A stretch of DNA of 7,194 nucleotides from JBEBGV01 sp040081265. GTDB taxonomy: Bacteria; Acidobacteriota; Vicinamibacteria; Vicinamibacterales; UBA2999. Made by a program: the position numbers and the translations under genes. Shown here in pieces: positions 5,108-7,194 of this stretch. Below the pieces are notes generated by a model. That model was not told the DNA's origin. It saw only the letters and a list, made by a program, of their open reading frames with translations, and did no database searches. Position 1 is the stretch's first letter; each line of letters begins with the position of its first letter. The DNA is taken from assembly GCA_040081265.1 (NCBI GenBank), contig JBEBGV010000130.1:1-7194 (forward strand), given 5' to 3'.

Positions 5108-5773
5108 CTACAGCGGCACCATGGTCACCAGCAACAGCGCGGCATGGGCGGCGGCGTTCGCAACCAGGTCACGTCTCCAGACGTACGCGCCGACCATGAG
5201 CAACCCGAAGGGCAGGTTGGCGGCCAGCGCCGGACCGAGGCCCCAGAACGGCGCATGGGCGAGCCCGAACACGATGGCGGCGATGACTCCGCCGACCGAC
5301 GATCGGCCCGTGAGCCCTGCGAGTCGGTCCACGGCGTAGCCCCGATACAGCAGTTCTTCCACAGGACCACTGGTGAGCGCTACGCAGATGCGCCACCAGC
5401 GCGGCTGACGTCTGAGGACGTCGAGTCCGGCCTCGAATCCTCCGAAGCCGAGCAACTCCAAGAGTGGTGTGGTGAGGAGTGGCAGCGCGTAGTACGCCAC
5501 GAGCACGATGCCCACGGCCAGCACGCCGGTGCGCGCATCCGGTCGCCGGGCACCGATCGAGGACAAGGGCAACCGCTCGCCACGTCGCACCACCAACACC
5601 ACCACGGCGGCCAGCGCGCACAGCGCCCCTTGCAGCCCGATCTGTACGCACAGACTTGGCGAGCGAGCAAACGCCATCTGTGCCGCCGCAAGCGCGGGCG
5701 GACCGCCACAGGCGACAGCGAGCCCCACCAGCGTCGCCATCAGCGAGACGGGCTGCCTCGACGTCATCGCCAT
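5108..5773 (-). CDS. CPBP family intramembrane protease (CAAX/Abi type)
   Basis: From ATG 5773 the product has 221 residues and about six to eight hydrophobic segments, starting with one at about 9-35. The catalytic signature is complete: EELLYRG at 139-145 (motif 1, EExxxR), FGLAHAPFWG at 169-178 with His173 (motif 2), and an Asn-x3-His near the end (Asn206, His210). These are the glutamate, histidine and asparagine residues of glutamate-type CPBP proteases. Relatives cleave prenylated CaaX proteins, process bacteriocins or confer bacteriocin immunity; bacterial substrates are mostly unknown. The start is uncertain: GTG 5782, ATG 5773 and ATG 5767 are all in frame with no Shine-Dalgarno sequence. 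ATG 5773 is preferred because TAGAAT (5783-5788) stands 9 bases upstream. It diverges from the VOC gene and precedes the sigma gene by 226 bases on the same strand, so separate promoters are more likely than one operon. Confidence 0.88.
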   Translation of the reverse strand: MAMTSRQPVSLMATLVGLAVACGGPPALAAAQMAFARSPSLCVQIGLQGALCALAAVVVLVVRRGERLPLSSIGARRPDARTGVLAVGIVLVAYYALPLLTTPLLELLGFGGFEAGLDVLRRQPRWWRICVALTSGPVEELLYRGYAVDRLAGLTGRSSVGGVIAAIVFGLAHAPFWGLGPALAANLPFGLLMVGAYVWRRDLVANAAAHAALLLVTMVPL

Positions 5774-5782
5774 CGGCTTCAC

Positions 5783-5788
5783 ATTCTA
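5783..5788 (-). promoter_or_regulatory. Candidate -10 of the CPBP protease gene
   Basis: On the minus strand TAGAAT lies 9 bases before ATG 5773 and directly abuts GTG 5782. This favours ATG 5773 as the start of a leaderless or nearly leaderless message. No convincing -35 is present 16-19 bases upstream. Confidence 0.4.
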
Positions 5789-5930
5789 CGAGTGCTGCGC
5801 GCCCAGGGCGCCACCCTGAAGGCGGGATACCGTTGTTCGCAGGTTGGTTGGCGGATCGTCGCGGCGATGGTCTGCGCTCTCGCCCACGGTCGAGCCAGCC
5901 TGGATCGCCACATCGCGACAAGTCGTTTCC

Positions 5931-5959
5931 TTGTGCGCAACCATCCAGTGGGGTACGGT
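5931..5959 (+). promoter_or_regulatory. Leaderless promoter of the VOC gene
   Basis: TTGTGC (5931-5936) and TACGGT (5954-5959) are separated by exactly 17 bases, and the -10 ends 6 bases before ATG 5966. There is no Shine-Dalgarno sequence. This is the best-formed promoter in the window. Confidence 0.6.
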
Positions 5960-5965
5960 GCTGCC

Positions 5966-6298
5966 ATGCCTGAGGAATTGGTTCCGATCCTCCGCGTGAA
6001 GGATGGGCGGCTCGCGGCTTGCTGGTACGCACGGCTCGGATTTCTCGTCGAGGGGGAACACCGGTTCGCGGCTGGCCTTCCTTTGTACGTCTTCCTGCGG
6101 CGCGGCGTGAACGCCCTTCACCTCTCCGAGCACGAGGGGGACGCCAGACCGAATACGCTGGTGTACTTCTACGTCGACGACGTCGAGAGCATTGCGCGGG
6201 AGTTTGGCGCGTCGATCGAGGACCAGCCATGGGCGCGCGAGGTCGCCCTTGCCGATCCTGACGGAAACCGCTGGCGGATTGGTCAGCGACGGGGGTAG
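5966..6298 (+). CDS. VOC superfamily protein, bleomycin-resistance/glyoxalase type
   Basis: The product has 110 residues and one complete VOC unit of two beta-alpha-beta-beta-beta modules. Module one shows VPILRVKDG (6-14), CWYARLGFLVEGEHR (19-33), LPLYVFLRRG (38-47) and LHLSEHEGD (51-59). Module two shows TLVYFYVDDVESIAREFG (64-81), REVALADPDGNRWRI (91-105). This is the layout of BRP/Ble-like proteins, which bind drugs at a dimer interface, and of many enzymes of unknown substrate. It is slightly shorter than the usual 115-130. Drug resistance cannot be concluded from the fold. The frame stays open far upstream, but that part is antisense to the protease gene; ATG 5966 is set by the promoter 6 bases before it. 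The gene stands alone, divergent from the protease and convergent with the methyltransferase. Confidence 0.9.
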   Translation: MPEELVPILRVKDGRLAACWYARLGFLVEGEHRFAAGLPLYVFLRRGVNALHLSEHEGDARPNTLVYFYVDDVESIAREFGASIEDQPWAREVALADPDGNRWRIGQRRG

Positions 6299-6357
6299 GC
6301 GCCGAGGGACGGAGCTGGCCTGATAGACGGCTCGCGGCATTCGGCGGCTCCGGGGAA

Positions 6358-7131
6358 CTACGTCGTTGATCGCTGAAGGACCCACACCGCATCCACCAGG
6401 TTCTCGGCGATGTGCGCGTTCGCCTTCGCCTGGTAGTTGGCAAAAGCCAGGAGCTGGTCTCGGTGTTCCGGGTGCTGCTCGGCGAGCGCCGACGCTCGCC
6501 GATGGATCGCTGCGGCGTCCTCGTCGCTGTCGTCGTCCTCGTGGTCGATCTCCAGGACCTCGCGGAGGAGCTCATCGCCCCATACCGTGAGGCCACGCAC
6601 CGTCTCAACCCGTGAGCGGTAGCGCTCGAAACCGGGAAACGCGACGGAGCCGCCCTCGCGGAGAAATACGTCCGCGAGGATAACGTAGCCGCGCGGGCGG
6701 ACGTACTGCCGAACGACGCGCATCGTCTCGGCCGGGTCTCCGAGCACGTCTCCGAGCGCAGCAAACACTGCCACGTCTGCGGGCGGCAGCCCTCCCGCCA
6801 TCGTCCGGACGTCACCGTGACGGAACTGGCACAGGGGCGACACCCCCGCGCCCCGTGCAAGGGCTGCCGCGTGTGCGACGAACGGCTCGAACAGCTCGAT
6901 GCCGAGAACGCGCAGGCCCAGCTCCGACGCGATCGCCATCGCGGTCGCCCCCTTGCCGCAGCCGAGATCCACGACGGATGCGGTCGGTGGCAACGCGAGG
7001 TCTCGAAGGACGCCAGCGATCTGCTCGGCATCGCTCCCCAGTTCGTCGAGGTCGGCCAGCAGCTCAGGTAGGAATGGCAGGAGCTCGGTAGGCGCCTCCA
7101 GCGCGTACGCGACCATCTCGTTCGCGGTCAT
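6358..7131 (-). CDS. Class I SAM-dependent methyltransferase
   Basis: From ATG 7131 the product has 257 residues. Motif I is VVDLGCGKG (53-61), the glycine loop that holds S-adenosylmethionine; motif II ends in the acidic Glu79 of GIELFEP (77-83); Asp106 in FRHGDVRT probably contacts the adenine; DVAVFAALGDVLGD is the motif IV region, followed by VRPRGYVILADVFLREGG (motif VI, ending in a loop). The N-terminal 50 residues form a helical cap (LLPFLPELLADLDELGSD). The C-terminal part has an acidic run (DHEDDDSDED) and a helical end unlike the common catalytic cores. The methyl acceptor is unknown; small-molecule substrates are more typical for this layout. TTG 7173 would add 14 residues, but the ATG at 7131 begins closer to the fold. 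It converges on the VOC gene with 59 bases between stops. Confidence 0.9.
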   Translation of the reverse strand: MTANEMVAYALEAPTELLPFLPELLADLDELGSDAEQIAGVLRDLALPPTASVVDLGCGKGATAMAIASELGLRVLGIELFEPFVAHAAALARGAGVSPLCQFRHGDVRTMAGGLPPADVAVFAALGDVLGDPAETMRVVRQYVRPRGYVILADVFLREGGSVAFPGFERYRSRVETVRGLTVWGDELLREVLEIDHEDDDSDEDAAAIHRRASALAEQHPEHRDQLLAFANYQAKANAHIAENLVDAVWVLQRSTT

Positions 7132-7137
7132 GGGCAC

Positions 7138-7173
7138 ATTGTGGCGTACCTCAGAGCGTGCACGGCCGGTCAA
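7138..7173 (-). promoter_or_regulatory. Possible promoter of the methyltransferase gene
   Basis: TTGACC (7168-7173) is a good -35 on the minus strand. TACGCC (7143-7148) lies 19 bases further on, and CACAAT (7138-7143) ends 6 bases before ATG 7131, the spacing seen at other starts here. No pair is ideal, but the elements favour a leaderless or short-leader start at 7131 over the TTG at 7173, which would fall inside the -35. Confidence 0.35.
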
Positions 7174-7194
7174 CTGAGCGCGACGGAGTCTGCG

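Noticed and set aside
5144..5965. A long upstream extension of the VOC reading frame
   Set aside because: It is antisense to the protease gene, is His/Arg/Gln-rich, and a good promoter lies directly before ATG 5966.
6299..6357. Bidirectional terminator between the VOC and methyltransferase genes
   Set aside because: The only inverted repeat seen is CGGAGC at 6310-6315 with GCTCCG at 6347-6352, a 6-base stem with a 31-base loop and no T-tract.
6508..6550. TCGTCG-rich stretch as a simple repeat
   Set aside because: It encodes the acidic run of the methyltransferase (Asp/Glu codons on the minus strand) and needs no other explanation.
5169..7031. A 620-codon open frame on the minus strand
   Set aside because: It runs out of frame through the methyltransferase and protease genes and antisense to the VOC gene. 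Its translation is Arg/Ser-rich with no domain, a usual artefact of GC-rich coding DNA.
1..7194. CRISPR array, tRNA, rRNA, transposase or integrase
   Set aside because: No regularly spaced repeats, cloverleaf-like sequences, rRNA-like segments or mobile-element motifs were seen on either strand by reading.

Overview
The window is GC-rich throughout (roughly 60-65 % by eye), with short single-domain genes on both strands and no ribosomal, tRNA or plasmid markers. The gene set (an ECF sigma factor with a C-terminal SnoaL-like domain, DoxX, CPBP protease, VOC protein, YjbR-like proteins, PAS/CxxC protein) fits a free-living, probably soil, high-GC bacterium. Acidobacteriota, Gemmatimonadota or Actinomycetota are all possible; I cannot choose a phylum from this sequence.

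Left part (1-3266, genes on +). Bases 1-585 hold no gene I can identify. Then come a PAS-like protein ending in a CxxC/CxxC zinc-type motif (586-1131), a SdpI-family membrane protein gene broken by a one-base frameshift (1361-1668), a first YjbR/MmcQ-like protein (1825-2226), a second divergent YjbR/MmcQ-like protein (2484-2888), and a truncated-hemoglobin gene interrupted by an in-frame TAG that also seems to have lost its proximal histidine (2931-3266). This half has wide intergenic gaps and two broken genes, so it looks like an eroding accessory stretch. A 16-base repeat sits upstream of both the SdpI remnant and the first YjbR gene.

Right part (3336-7131). On the minus strand a sigma-70 ECF factor of the SigG/SigX5 type with a SnoaL-like C-terminal domain (start GTG at 4881) is followed 34 bases later by a DoxX membrane protein, a likely two-gene operon. 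Upstream on the same strand is a CPBP-family intramembrane protease (start probably 5773), which diverges from a short glyoxalase/bleomycin-resistance (VOC) protein at 5966-6298. A class I SAM-dependent methyltransferase (minus, start probably 7131) converges on the VOC gene.

Two start modes are visible. Several genes have a TANNNT -10 hexamer only 6-9 bases before the start codon and no Shine-Dalgarno sequence, which suggests leaderless transcripts. The second genes of apparent operons (hemoglobin remnant, DoxX), and the sigma factor, have good Shine-Dalgarno sequences instead. I find no CRISPR array, transposase, integrase, attC site or RNA gene, and nothing that compels a new biological system. 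The most notable points are the leaderless starts, the two decayed genes, the paired YjbR-like genes, the 16-base repeat and the sigma-DoxX unit.
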